Below are positions 41,336 through 50,420 of a DNA stretch of 64,000 nt, in pieces; position 1 is the first letter of the stretch, and every line of letters starts with the position of its first letter. The notes beneath the pieces are model-generated. The model did not search any database. It was not told the origin of the DNA and worked only from the letters and a program-made list of their open reading frames with translations. Made by a program: the position numbers and the translations under genes. The stretch is from contig CANQBO010000001.1 of NCBI GenBank assembly GCA_947589475.1, positions 85,136 through 149,135 on the forward strand, written 5' to 3'. The DNA comes from an uncultured Clostridia bacterium (GTDB lineage: Bacteria; Bacillota; Clostridia; Christensenellales; CAG-917).

Positions 41336-44300
41336 TTGTTCTGGACATATTTTTTGATCGTTTGCTCATTTATAATGCTGGCGTGGACGGCGGGCACGAT
41401 ATTTTGGAGATACAAATTCAACTCCAAACTCCGACTGAAAAAGACTTTCATCGCGATCGTGCAACTTTTTTCCGCGGTGTTTTTCCTCGTCGGAGCGGGG
41501 GTCTGCGTGATGAATCTCTCTCCCGAGAAATTGGACGGTCCCGACAGTTTCGTCAAGGTTCTGTCCTACACTTTCCAACTTTTCACCCTTGACGAGACTT
41601 TTGAAAGCGCGCTGTCATGGATGACGCTCATAAAAGAGCCTTTCTTCCGCGGGCTGTATATGGGGCTTTCTCTCATATATTCCGTGCTGGTGCCTCTCGC
41701 GGGCGGATTTATCATATTCAACCTTTTAGGTTCGATCGCCCCGAAATTCAGGCTTGCCATCAACAGCGTAAAGCGCGCGAAATATGTTTTTTCCGAGCTT
41801 AACGAGCGCTCCGTCACACTTGCCGAGGACATAGCCGAACAGTCTTGGAATGCGCGCCGCATATCGGCGTCCGAAAGCGAGGAACATACGAAGTGGCTCA
41901 AGAGTTGCGTCATCGTTTTTATGAACGTCAAGCGCGACGACGCCGACAGCGAGCTTCTGGACCGCGCGGGAAGGATAGGCGCGATCTGTTTGGAAGGCGA
42001 TATTCTCGAAAGAAGCTTTTACTTTTTCACGCCATATCCAAAAAAGATCGTGTACTTCATGATGGACACCGATCCTTGGGAGAATCTCGACAGCGCGGTC
42101 ACTTTGCTCTCAACAAAGCGCGAACTTTGGAAGAGGACCATCACCGAGCGCTCTCACGACGTCTCCGACGACGCTCAAAAGAAGGGGACGCGATCCAAAA
42201 GACAGCGCAAAGTCCGCCTTCGCAAGACGGACAACATGAATATGTATGTCTTTACGGAAAATCCCGAGGCAAGTCCGCTTTTGGAGGAAGCTTTCGGCTA
42301 CAATTGCGAGATGAGAAAGATTGCCTACCACGACGATAAAAAGGACAGGTGGGAATCCGGCGTGGCGATCGCGGATTGCGACGGCGACATCACGGTTTTC
42401 GTCGTAAACGAATACAAAAACCTCGTCTATCAGATGTTGAGGGAAAACGATGGCGCCGCACTGCTTGCTCCTCTCAAAGTGCGCTCTCAAAAGGGCGAGG
42501 AGCACGAAGATACGACTGCGACGTCGGACGGCAATAAGAGCGCGGACGGCGAGAGCGAGGCTTCCGAGGCGCCCGTATCGTCTACGGGCGACAAACACTT
42601 GAAAATAGCCGTGTTCGGAAGCGGCAAGATCGCCAAAGAGTTTTTCAAAACAGCGGTCTGGTGCGCGCAGATCCTCGACCCCGACGTGAAAGAGCCGATA
42701 AAGGACGGCACAGAATACAAGACAGTATCCGTAGACATCCACATGATAAGCGAAAATGCGGAGGATTTCGGACAGAATTTGAGATTTTTATCTCCCGGTC
42801 TTTTCGACAGCGAAGGCAACTGCGTCTATCTGCACAGCGCCACATTCGAGGACGCGGGCTTCGGCACTCAGCGTTTCCGTGATCTTTTCGACGCGCACGG
42901 GCTTGATAGGGCGGACGTATTCTTGATCGCTCTGGGCGACGACGGCCTGAATATGCAAGCCGCAAGTTGGACGCGTACGCGTTTGCTTAGGAGTCATGCG
43001 GGCGGCGACGTGGAGATTTATTTCGCGATAGAAAACGACGCGCTTTGCAAGACGCTTAAACGCAGAAGCTTGCGCGAAAAGGGCGAGACCGTCAAACTTC
43101 ACCCGTTCGGCTCCTTGAAGGAAAGGTTTTCGTTTGACAACATCGTACGTCCCGACATAGAGCGTATCGCGCGAGATATAGACAGCATACACGACGGACG
43201 TCGCACTATGAAGACCTTCATCGGCAACTACAATTTCGAGTCCTCGATCGCATCCGCGCTTCACAGTCCTTACAGAATGTATGGCGTAAAGGGTATGGAT
43301 CTTAAGTCTGAGGACACCGTGAACAGGCTGTATTGGCTCGAGCATTTGCGTTGGAGCGCTTATACCGCTTCCATAGGTCTCACGCTCCCGTCGGTGAGAA
43401 GCTTTTTGGACAATAAGGACAGCAAGGGCAAGGTTTCCACAAAGAATACGCTCGAGGGCTGGCACAGCTGTCTCGTGCCGAGCGGCGCGACATACATCTC
43501 GCCCGTGAGCTTGCTTAAGGACGTCTTGAACGCTTTCGACATTCCAGTGCCCGACGATGAGAAAGACAAAGTCGGTCTCTCCGCCGCGTTGCGAGAGCTG
43601 AACAAGCTTATCATTCCCGCAGACGATCGCGTTGCGGGCGACGAGCCTCTCGACAAATATATAAGAGAGTGGTACAGAGAGAATATTCTGGACAAGAAGA
43701 AAGACAGGTTGAAATTTAAAATAACCGACCCTCTCGACCTGCTCAATTTGTACATGTCCATATACAATATGACAGCCGTTGACCTGAAATCTTACGACGT
43801 ATTCATCGCGCAAAATACGTTTGCTTCCATTCGCCAACAGACCATTTCGGACGAACTCAAAAAACCGCGCCCGAACATGGACGTGATAAGACGGGAAATT
43901 CAGGCAATATCGGACTTCCAAAACAAGAAAGACGAGGAGGGAAAGCCCGCCTCCAAAGCTAAGAAAGCGGAGGAAGAAGGGAAAGGAAAGGTCAATGATG
44001 ATCCGTCAAGCGTGGCAATGTCGTACATCGCCTCCACGGGCGACGAGGATCTTATACTTTTGCGCGGAAGCTATCTTTCGTCCCTTCATATGACGGGCAA
44101 GTGTGAAGTCGCTTTGGATGACGAGGGCGGCGTTGAGGATATGGAAATGTCGCCGTGCGTCAAAAAACACGTCATACCCATCGACGGCGAGACTTTGCTT
44201 GTGCGGCTCCCGTTTGAAAAGCCCGTATGCATAGGGTATCGCCGCGTAAAAGCGGAAGGCGCAAAAGGCGGAAGCGGAAAGAGGAAAGCGTACCTGTATC

Positions 44301-44587
44301 AGGAGGCAAGGCACAGCTATGTGCTCGAGCAACAGTGCGGCGACAACGAAAGGGCAACGCCGTTCGACAATCAGGCGTACATCTACATCGGAGAATCAGA
44401 AGGCAAATTCAAAATTGAGACCTCATACAATTTGTCCGTCAAAAAGCCGTACGAGGGGAAGTTGAGCATAGAAGAAGTGGCGCAGAACGTCGAAATGCAG
44501 AAGAGGGCAGACGAGGAAAGAAATTCCGCCGCCGCGAGAGAAGCGGAGGAATTTACAAAGGAAAAACGCAAGAAAGAGCGCAAGTGA
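41336..44587 (+). CDS. Large membrane protein with TrkA/Rossmann-like and RyR-like regions
   Basis: With a TTG start six bases after GGAGGG, the protein has 1,083 residues; an open frame from 41,147 adds 63 implausible ones upstream of the promoter. Three membrane segments lie near residues 1-24, 38-62 and 104-132. A first Rossmann-like domain follows (~190-300, SCVIVFMNVKRDDA, GAICLEGDI), then a linker and a second (~420-600) with LKIAVFGSGKIAKEF. Near 663-715, YWLEHLRWSAYTASIGL and WHSCLVP resemble bacterial RyR-type domains. The C-terminus is a charged coiled coil. TrkA plus RyR plus membrane helices suggests a ligand-gated channel or nucleotide sensor; the assignment is by eye. Confidence 0.6.
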   Translation: MFWTYFLIVCSFIMLAWTAGTIFWRYKFNSKLRLKKTFIAIVQLFSAVFFLVGAGVCVMNLSPEKLDGPDSFVKVLSYTFQLFTLDETFESALSWMTLIKEPFFRGLYMGLSLIYSVLVPLAGGFIIFNLLGSIAPKFRLAINSVKRAKYVFSELNERSVTLAEDIAEQSWNARRISASESEEHTKWLKSCVIVFMNVKRDDADSELLDRAGRIGAICLEGDILERSFYFFTPYPKKIVYFMMDTDPWENLDSAVTLLSTKRELWKRTITERSHDVSDDAQKKGTRSKRQRKVRLRKTDNMNMYVFTENPEASPLLEEAFGYNCEMRKIAYHDDKKDRWESGVAIADCDGDITVFVVNEYKNLVYQMLRENDGAALLAPLKVRSQKGEEHEDTTATSDGNKSADGESEASEAPVSSTGDKHLKIAVFGSGKIAKEFFKTAVWCAQILDPDVKEPIKDGTEYKTVSVDIHMISENAEDFGQNLRFLSPGLFDSEGNCVYLHSATFEDAGFGTQRFRDLFDAHGLDRADVFLIALGDDGLNMQAASWTRTRLLRSHAGGDVEIYFAIENDALCKTLKRRSLREKGETVKLHPFGSLKERFSFDNIVRPDIERIARDIDSIHDGRRTMKTFIGNYNFESSIASALHSPYRMYGVKGMDLKSEDTVNRLYWLEHLRWSAYTASIGLTLPSVRSFLDNKDSKGKVSTKNTLEGWHSCLVPSGATYISPVSLLKDVLNAFDIPVPDDEKDKVGLSAALRELNKLIIPADDRVAGDEPLDKYIREWYRENILDKKKDRLKFKITDPLDLLNLYMSIYNMTAVDLKSYDVFIAQNTFASIRQQTISDELKKPRPNMDVIRREIQAISDFQNKKDEEGKPASKAKKAEEEGKGKVNDDPSSVAMSYIASTGDEDLILLRGSYLSSLHMTGKCEVALDDEGGVEDMEMSPCVKKHVIPIDGETLLVRLPFEKPVCIGYRRVKAEGAKGGSGKRKAYLYQEARHSYVLEQQCGDNERATPFDNQAYIYIGESEGKFKIETSYNLSVKKPYEGKLSIEEVAQNVEMQKRADEERNSAAAREAEEFTKEKRKKERK

Positions 44588-44720
44588 AAGTGCGGAGCGT
44601 CTCGGCAGATTGGGGCTGAAACAAGCAAAAGCGCGGTTTTGGCGCGTCTGAATTTTTTGATGCGCGCAAGGAGCCGCCACACAAACTTTTCGGTTTTGAG
44701 AAAAAGCATATATCTACGAC

Positions 44721-44754
44721 AAATAAAAGACGCTCATGCGAGCGCCTTTTATTT
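44721..44754. terminator. Bidirectional terminator between the large gene and HU
   Basis: A 15-base arm starting AAATAAAAGACGCTC (44,721-44,735) is complementary to 44,740-44,754 with one weak pair. T-runs on either strand suit both convergent genes. Confidence 0.8.
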
Positions 44755-44771
44755 GCAATAAATCGAAAATG

Positions 44772-45044
44772 TCAGTTGAACAGATCTTTGAACGCCTTTC
44801 CGAACTTGAGGACGGGAGTCTTTGAAGCGGCGATCGTGATGGGCTGTTTTGTGATGGGATTGAAGCCTTGTCTTTCGGGCTTGTCCTTAAGCTCATAGGA
44901 ACCGAAGTTTGCAAGCGCGACCTTGTCGCCCGCTTTGAGAGCTTCTGCGATCACTGCGCCGTATGCTTCGACAGCCGCGGCTGCGTCCTTAAGGGACAGT
45001 TCTGCCTTGTTGGCAACTGCTTTGATAAATTCTTGTTTGTTCAT
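44772..45044 (-). CDS. hup: DNA-binding protein HU
   Basis: A 90-residue histone-like protein that bends and compacts DNA. It begins MNKQEFIKAVANKAELSLKD and has the conserved DKVALANFGSYELKDK and the arm region GFNPITKQPITIAASKTPVL. The start at 45,044 follows GGAGGTAA; the frame extends 20 codons further upstream without a site. It is a single-gene unit convergent with the large membrane protein. Confidence 0.93.
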   Translation of the reverse strand: MNKQEFIKAVANKAELSLKDAAAAVEAYGAVIAEALKAGDKVALANFGSYELKDKPERQGFNPITKQPITIAASKTPVLKFGKAFKDLFN

Positions 45045-45236
45045 ATTTACCTCCAAAATGCGTACACATCTCAAAATTGCTCGTTTTTTGACGCAATTTA
45101 TCAATATATGTCGCTGTTTATCCTTATTCTAACATCTATGAGTGCATTTGTCTATCTTTTTTTATATTTTCTCTCTTATTGTTTGTCTAACAGTCAATTT
45201 CGGGCATTTGTATTGTTTACTGACCTCCATTGCATA

Positions 45237-45265
45237 TTTACAATCTTTACCCTTTTTGATATAAT
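45237..45265 (+). promoter_or_regulatory. Promoter of the class III aminotransferase gene
   Basis: TTTACA (45,237-45,242), 17-base spacer and consensus TATAAT (45,260-45,265). Confidence 0.82.
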
Positions 45266-45294
45266 AAATACAATAAAGCTAAGGAGGCAAAATT

Positions 45295-46917
45295 ATGGCA
45301 AACGGCTATGGCATCTCAAAGTGGCAGGATGCAAAGCAAATTTACGCTGAGCTTGCCGAGCTTACGTCAAAACCCATCTATTGCGTTTCGGACGAAGCTT
45401 TGAAGGAGATACTTCATCATTTCGACACGAAGTGCGCAGGTTCGAAGGCTATCACGACTGAGGCAAAGAAGTATATCCCGGGCGGCGTACAGCACAATCT
45501 GGCATTCAACTATCCTTTCCCGATGTGCATGGACAAGGCGGAGGGCGCATATCTGTATGACCGCGACGGCAATCAGTATATCGACTTTTTGCAGGCGGGC
45601 GGTCCCACCATCCTCGGCAGTAACTATCCCGCCGTCAAGGAGAAAGTTTTCGAGCTTCTCAACACCTGCGGCCCCGTCACGGGTCTCTTCCACGAGGGAG
45701 AGCTGCTCCTCGCAAAGAAGATAAGCGAGCTTATGCCCGCATGCGAGATGTTCCGTATGCTCGGCAGCGGCACGGAGTCCGTCATGGCGGCGATAAGAGT
45801 TGCGCGTTGCGCGACAAAGAAAAAGCGCGTCATCAAGATAGGCGGCGCATATCACGGCTGGTCGGATCAGATGGTCTACGGCCTGAAGATCCCCGGAAGC
45901 CGTCAATTCCTCGAATCTCACGGCATTCCCGGCAGTTACAACAAGACGGACGAAGTTCGCCCCAACGACTTGCATATGCTTGAGCAAATGCTCCGCAAAA
46001 ACAAGCATCGCGGCGGCACGGCGGCTGTCATTGTGGAGCCTGTCGGTCCCGAAAGCGGCACCCGTCCCATCGATTTCGATTACAACGAGAAGGCGCGTAT
46101 ACTCGCAAAGAAATACGGCGCGCTGTTCATCTTCGATGAAGTCGTCACAGGCTTCCGCGTAGGCATACACGGCGCGGCGGGCTACTTCTTCGGAGAGAAA
46201 TATCCCTACAACAACGACCCCGTCACGCTGCCGAACGGCAAGCCGTGGATGGTCGAGGACAAGAAACTCGAGGACGGCAAGGTCGTCAAGTTCAAGAGGC
46301 AGGGCACAAACAGGGATATGTATCCCGACCTCACGGTGTTCGGCAAGGTCGTCGCGGGCGGCTATCCCTCCGCGGGCGGCGTAGGCGGCAAGAGAGAGTA
46401 TGTCAGCCTCATGGCGGCAGGTCTTGCGGGTATGGGCAAAAAGGCGTATGTCGGCGGCACCCTCGCGGCAAACCCCCTCAGCTCCTATGCGGGCTACATC
46501 GCCATCTGCGAGATCGAAAAAAACAACGCTTGCGAGAAGGCGGGACATGCGGGCGACAGGCTCACCGAGGGTCTCAAGGCGCTCATCAAGAAATACAATT
46601 TGCCCTTCGTCGCATACAATCAAGGCTCCATATGCCACCTCGAGTGCACGGGCGCGATGAGTTTCGACTTCTCGAATATGAACCTGCTCGGCTCCGTCAT
46701 TCCGCTCCTCAAGAAGAAGCCCGACATGCTCCGCCGCAAGGTCGCAATGGAGCAGATGGGCGCGGCATACATGGCAAACGGCATAGTGACCCTTGCGGGT
46801 TCGCGCATGTACACATCTATGGCAGATACGGACGAGATCATCGATGAGGCGCTCAGAAGATTTGAAAACGTCTTTAAGACAGTCGTCGTATGCCCGGACG
46901 AGAGGTTCCCGATCTGA
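45295..46917 (+). CDS. Class III aminotransferase, glutamate-1-semialdehyde-mutase-like
   Basis: The 540-residue PLP enzyme resembles glutamate-1-semialdehyde aminomutase and related amino-acid aminotransferases. Visible are KYIPGGVQHN, SGTESVMAAIRVAR, GAYHGWSD, IFDEVVTGFRVG and the PLP lysine in VFGKVVAGGYP. At 540 residues it is about 100 longer than HemL, with an N-terminal extension and a ~35-residue insert (PNGKPWMVEDKK to RQGTNRDM). No haem genes are near, so a role in tetrapyrrole synthesis is doubtful. An MFS transporter faces it across a terminator pair. Its substrate is unknown. Confidence 0.8.
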   Translation: MANGYGISKWQDAKQIYAELAELTSKPIYCVSDEALKEILHHFDTKCAGSKAITTEAKKYIPGGVQHNLAFNYPFPMCMDKAEGAYLYDRDGNQYIDFLQAGGPTILGSNYPAVKEKVFELLNTCGPVTGLFHEGELLLAKKISELMPACEMFRMLGSGTESVMAAIRVARCATKKKRVIKIGGAYHGWSDQMVYGLKIPGSRQFLESHGIPGSYNKTDEVRPNDLHMLEQMLRKNKHRGGTAAVIVEPVGPESGTRPIDFDYNEKARILAKKYGALFIFDEVVTGFRVGIHGAAGYFFGEKYPYNNDPVTLPNGKPWMVEDKKLEDGKVVKFKRQGTNRDMYPDLTVFGKVVAGGYPSAGGVGGKREYVSLMAAGLAGMGKKAYVGGTLAANPLSSYAGYIAICEIEKNNACEKAGHAGDRLTEGLKALIKKYNLPFVAYNQGSICHLECTGAMSFDFSNMNLLGSVIPLLKKKPDMLRRKVAMEQMGAAYMANGIVTLAGSRMYTSMADTDEIIDEALRRFENVFKTVVVCPDERFPI

Positions 46918-46997
46918 ATATGAGGCTATGCCCTTAAGTCGCGCGAATGTAGCGGCGTAAGAAAAATAAGGCAAGACAAACTATCAGAAAATAAGAA

Positions 46998-47026
46998 GCG
47001 TCCGCAGATCGCGGACGCTGTCTTTT
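46998..47026 (+). terminator. Terminator of the aminotransferase gene
   Basis: GCGTCCGC (46,998-47,005) pairs with its complement (47,011-47,018), followed by TGTCTTTTT. Confidence 0.85.
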
Positions 47027-47080
47027 TAAAACAGGAGAGGGAAGGGAAAAATAGATCTACGCAATAATTGCAATAAATAT

Positions 47081-47107
47081 AAGCGGCGCGATGTTTTCGC
47101 GCCGCTT
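47081..47107 (-). terminator. Terminator of the second MFS transporter
   Basis: An 11-bp perfect stem AAGCGGCGCGA (47,081-47,091) with its complement (47,097-47,107). On the - strand it follows the transporter stop and runs into TATATTTATT. Confidence 0.75.
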
Positions 47108-47128
47108 GAAATATCAAGACGTTTTAAA

Positions 47129-48715
47129 TCAGTCTTTGTTTTCGTCCTCGGAAGTTTCCGTAGGAGTCTCATCGACCGCATCGGTCGCAGGTTCTTCCGT
47201 TGCATCGGTCGCAGGTTCTTCTTTGGACTCGATGACGTCTGCGGCAGGCTCGGCAATAAGTTCGCCGTCATCCGAAGTTGCTTGAGCCTCTTCAGCCTCT
47301 TTTTCAGCCGCCTCTTCAGCCTCGTGTCTTGCAAGCGCCGCGGCGCGCAGACGGTCGGAGTCCTTGTATACGAAGATGAGCGGGATGAATGCGAGCACTG
47401 CGACTACCGCCGACGCGAGGAACATCCAGAAGTCGGGTTTTGCAATAGCGTCGGCGTCATCGGGACGGAATGTGTTCATGCCGATTATGAGCGCGATGAT
47501 AGGACCGACGATCATGGGGATGAGGACTGTGAAGCACATTCTCACGCCCTGGAAGCGTCCCTCTGTACCCGTCGGAATGTAGTCCTGGAAGGAACTCATA
47601 AGCGCGCCGTTGATAGAGAACAAGCTTCCCATAAGAAGTATGCCTAAAACGATCAGCAAAGGCAGGTATGTGCTGTGGGGCATAAACTTCATCAAGAATA
47701 TAACAAGCGTGCTTACAACGACGATCGCCATGAGAGGGAAGTAGAAGTGTTTTCTGCCTATTTTGTCGAAGAACAGACCCAAAACGCCCGTCATGACCGC
47801 CGCGCCGACGATGACTCCGCCGAGGGGCAGGAAATAATCTGTTATACCGAGGGTTTTAGTAATGAAGTTGATGAGATAGGACATGAAAACTTGTTGTGCA
47901 ATGCCGATCAAGCACATTGCCGCCAAAGTGACATACAGCATCTTGTTGCTCTTGATGACGTCCTTTCTGAAACCGTAGAAGGTCTCCTTCAAAACGCCGG
48001 GATTGTTGTCCTTGACGATGTTGGGGGAGTCTTTCAGTGTGAATATTGCAAGTACGCCCGCAACCATCGGGATGATGCCCATTATAATGAAGAAGAGTTT
48101 GTACATAAGCGGTTCGCCCTCGAGGAAGCCCTCTTTGGGGTCTATCCTGTCAAAGCCCTTGTCAAATGTGAACATAGCGATGACGATTGCAAGCACCATT
48201 GCGAGGACGGGCATTATTGACAGCACGGCGTTGATACGACCGCGGTTTTTGGTGTCTGTGACGTCGGTGAGCCAAGTGTTGAATGCGGCGTCGTTTGCGG
48301 TGGAGCCGAAGAAGGTCATCACGCAGTCGAAGATGACGAGCATAGCGATGATACCCGCCGTTTTTGATGAGTCAAACCCGATCGGAATTGCCGCAAACAG
48401 CATGATCGTCACGCCCCAGATGATATATCCGAAAGCGATGAAGGGTTTGCGTTTGCCCGTCCTGTCGCACAATCCGCCCGCGAATATGGTGGACGCCGTC
48501 GCTGTTATAGCCGACAAAATGACCATGAGGGTGGTGGCGACGTAGTAAGCATCGATGCCATATTTTTTGGTGTCCTGGAAAAGGTTCTGCGCAAATGTGG
48601 CAAAGTACATGTTCTCGATGACCCAAGCCAGCTGACCCACTATGCCAAACACAATGATAGGTGCCCACAGCTTAGCGCCGATAGAACTGTTTTTTTTCAA
48701 TACATTTTGTTCCAT
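47129..48715 (-). CDS. MFS transporter (GPH/SLC45-like) with acidic tail
   Basis: A 528-residue integral membrane transporter with about 12 helices. FAGGLCDRTGKRKPFIAFGY is the conserved cytoplasmic loop between helices 2 and 3, of the GPH/SLC45 type, and GRFQGVRM lies in the second half. The C-terminal ~85 residues are hydrophilic and acidic with repeats (EPATDATEEPATDAV). The other transporter at 20,184 ends in a similar acidic tail, although its membrane part is different. GGGAG supports the start at 48,715. The substrate is unknown, with sugars most likely. Confidence 0.8.
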   Translation of the reverse strand: MEQNVLKKNSSIGAKLWAPIIVFGIVGQLAWVIENMYFATFAQNLFQDTKKYGIDAYYVATTLMVILSAITATASTIFAGGLCDRTGKRKPFIAFGYIIWGVTIMLFAAIPIGFDSSKTAGIIAMLVIFDCVMTFFGSTANDAAFNTWLTDVTDTKNRGRINAVLSIMPVLAMVLAIVIAMFTFDKGFDRIDPKEGFLEGEPLMYKLFFIIMGIIPMVAGVLAIFTLKDSPNIVKDNNPGVLKETFYGFRKDVIKSNKMLYVTLAAMCLIGIAQQVFMSYLINFITKTLGITDYFLPLGGVIVGAAVMTGVLGLFFDKIGRKHFYFPLMAIVVVSTLVIFLMKFMPHSTYLPLLIVLGILLMGSLFSINGALMSSFQDYIPTGTEGRFQGVRMCFTVLIPMIVGPIIALIIGMNTFRPDDADAIAKPDFWMFLASAVVAVLAFIPLIFVYKDSDRLRAAALARHEAEEAAEKEAEEAQATSDDGELIAEPAADVIESKEEPATDATEEPATDAVDETPTETSEDENKD

Positions 48716-48742
48716 AATTATCTCCCTTAATGATATAAAAGT

Positions 48743-48771
48743 ATGATACCACATATCATTTCGATTTTCAA
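48743..48771 (-). promoter_or_regulatory. Promoter of the second MFS transporter
   Basis: On the - strand, TTGAAA (48,766-48,771), 17-base spacer and TATCAT (48,743-48,748). The remaining gap to 49,012 shows no gene. Confidence 0.75.
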
Positions 48772-49012
48772 TAGCAAAATATAAAAAACGGAGAGCGTGG
48801 AAAAAATTTCTTCCGATTTTGCAATGCGATAAATTTGCGAATGGCGCGGCGCGATTTGCGACGTAAAGCGTCGGACGATCGTAAAACGACGGGTTTACAC
48901 CTCAAAAATGCACAGATAAAGCGTTTGTTTTTGCAAAATACAGCAGGCGTCATTTGAGACGACGAGGGAAATTTTTTTAAGATTGCGGGCGCAAATTATG
49001 GGTATATTCCCC

Positions 49013-49041
49013 TTGAAATGAATAAAATGATGTGATATAAT
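49013..49041 (+). promoter_or_regulatory. Promoter of the phosphodiesterase gene
   Basis: TTGAAA (49,013-49,018), 17-base spacer and consensus TATAAT (49,036-49,041). Confidence 0.85.
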
Positions 49042-49070
49042 CATTTCAACTTCAACAAGGGGGATCACCT

Positions 49071-50150
49071 ATGGGTAAAGAAAAAAAGGAAAGAAAGAAA
49101 TTGCCAAAGGGCGCTAAGCTGGCAATATTTGTATCGCTCGGCGCGCTGATTTTGGTGTTTATTCTCAACATCGTCATTTTGCCGCTTACGGGCGAATACG
49201 GTCGTACGAGCTGTCACCGTTATGACGATGAAAATCAGTACATCGCGGGCGAGGGAATGACTATGTTGTCCGCTCACCGCGCGGGCGGCGGCGTCAAGCC
49301 CGAGGAAACGAAGGCGGCATTCAGACAATGCATGGAAAACGAGGCGGGCTACAAAGTGGACATCGTCGAATTTGACGTGCATCTCACAAGCGACGATCAT
49401 CTTGTGCTCATGCACGACCACGAGATAGACCGCACCTCCAACGGCGAGGAAGTTTACGGGCCGGGCAAGACTGTGCAGGATCTCACTCTCGAACAGCTTG
49501 AGCAACTGAACTTCGGATACGATTTTCAAGATAAAGACGGCAACTATCCATATAGAGATCTCAAGACTCCCGAAGAGATCAAAGAGGCTGAGGTCGGCAT
49601 ACTTACGCTTGACGACATATTGACCTATCTTGAGGAAGTCCGTCCCAACAAGGACCTCAACTACGTCATCGAAATCAAAGACAAAGGCAATGTGGGCAAG
49701 AAGTCGATGGATCTGCTGTATCAGGCTATGGTAGATCACAAAATCACGGATCGCGTCATCGTCGGCACATTCAACGGCGACATCACAAACTATATGGACA
49801 AGATGTACAAGGGCAAGAAGGGCACAGTCAAGCGCAGTGCGGGCATACTCGAAGTGCTCAACTTCTACTTCGCATTCCTGTGGGGCGTCAAGCAAAACCC
49901 CGACAAGCTGGGATATGACGTGCTTCAGATCCCCGTGGGTCTCACTACGGGCTTCTATGATTTCACTACAGAGGCGTTTATAGACTATGCTCACAGCCTC
50001 GGCATTGCGGTACAGTATTGGACGATAAACGACCCCGATATGATGAGGAGGCTTATCAAGAACGGCGCCGACACCGTCATGACTGACGACCCCGACGTAT
50101 GCTATCCCATTTTGCAGGAAATGAAAGCGGTCTGGAAAAAAGCGGCGTAA
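49071..50150 (+). CDS. Membrane-anchored glycerophosphodiester phosphodiesterase
   Basis: The 359-residue protein has a basic N-terminus and one membrane anchor (about residues 17-39), placing the enzyme outside the membrane. The GDPD domain shows SAHRAGGGVKPEETKAAF, with the catalytic His and the PEET version of PENT, then EFDVHLTSDDHLVLMHDHEIDRT and VQYWTINDPDMMRRLI. Such enzymes hydrolyse glycerophosphodiesters to glycerol-3-phosphate, from phospholipids or teichoic-acid-like polymers. GGGGGA precedes the ATG and a terminator follows, so it is a one-gene unit. Confidence 0.9.
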   Translation: MGKEKKERKKLPKGAKLAIFVSLGALILVFILNIVILPLTGEYGRTSCHRYDDENQYIAGEGMTMLSAHRAGGGVKPEETKAAFRQCMENEAGYKVDIVEFDVHLTSDDHLVLMHDHEIDRTSNGEEVYGPGKTVQDLTLEQLEQLNFGYDFQDKDGNYPYRDLKTPEEIKEAEVGILTLDDILTYLEEVRPNKDLNYVIEIKDKGNVGKKSMDLLYQAMVDHKITDRVIVGTFNGDITNYMDKMYKGKKGTVKRSAGILEVLNFYFAFLWGVKQNPDKLGYDVLQIPVGLTTGFYDFTTEAFIDYAHSLGIAVQYWTINDPDMMRRLIKNGADTVMTDDPDVCYPILQEMKAVWKKAA

Positions 50151-50185
50151 AGCATTCGGCGCTGACAATAACACACTTGATGAAA

Positions 50186-50211
50186 ACAGCGGGGCATTGC
50201 CTCGCTGTTTT
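50186..50211 (+). terminator. Terminator of the phosphodiesterase gene
   Basis: ACAGCGGGGC (50,186-50,195) pairs with GCCTCGCTGT (50,199-50,208), with one G-T pair, followed by TTTTT. Confidence 0.85.
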
Positions 50212-50235
50212 TGCGCTTTGTAAAAGAATTTAGCG

Positions 50236-50264
50236 TTGACAAAGCAAAAGAGATGTCCTACAAT
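50236..50264 (+). promoter_or_regulatory. Promoter of the signal peptidase gene
   Basis: Consensus TTGACA (50,236-50,241), 17-base spacer and TACAAT (50,259-50,264). It leaves a 150-base leader in which TTTTGCCG and CGGCAAAA can form a stem; its role is unknown. Confidence 0.78.
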
Positions 50265-50420
50265 CTAATATATCAAAATGTGCCAAAATGTATACAAAAA
50301 AGTGCAATACGTTGACAGTTTTATGTGATAAAACGCACTCATTTTGCCGCGTGTGCAATTTGAGGCACGGCAAAAATAGGCTTTAGCGCGCGCATTGTCA
50401 ACGCTTTAAGAGACGCCGAT

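Noticed and set aside
45295-46917. Naming the aminotransferase hemL
   Set aside because: It is about 100 residues too long, has an insert and lacks haem-gene neighbours, so only the class III family is claimed.
45367-46974. 535-codon open frame on the - strand
   Set aside because: It lies opposite the class III aminotransferase, has no ribosome site and its translation lacks any family pattern; it is an artefact of GC-biased codons.
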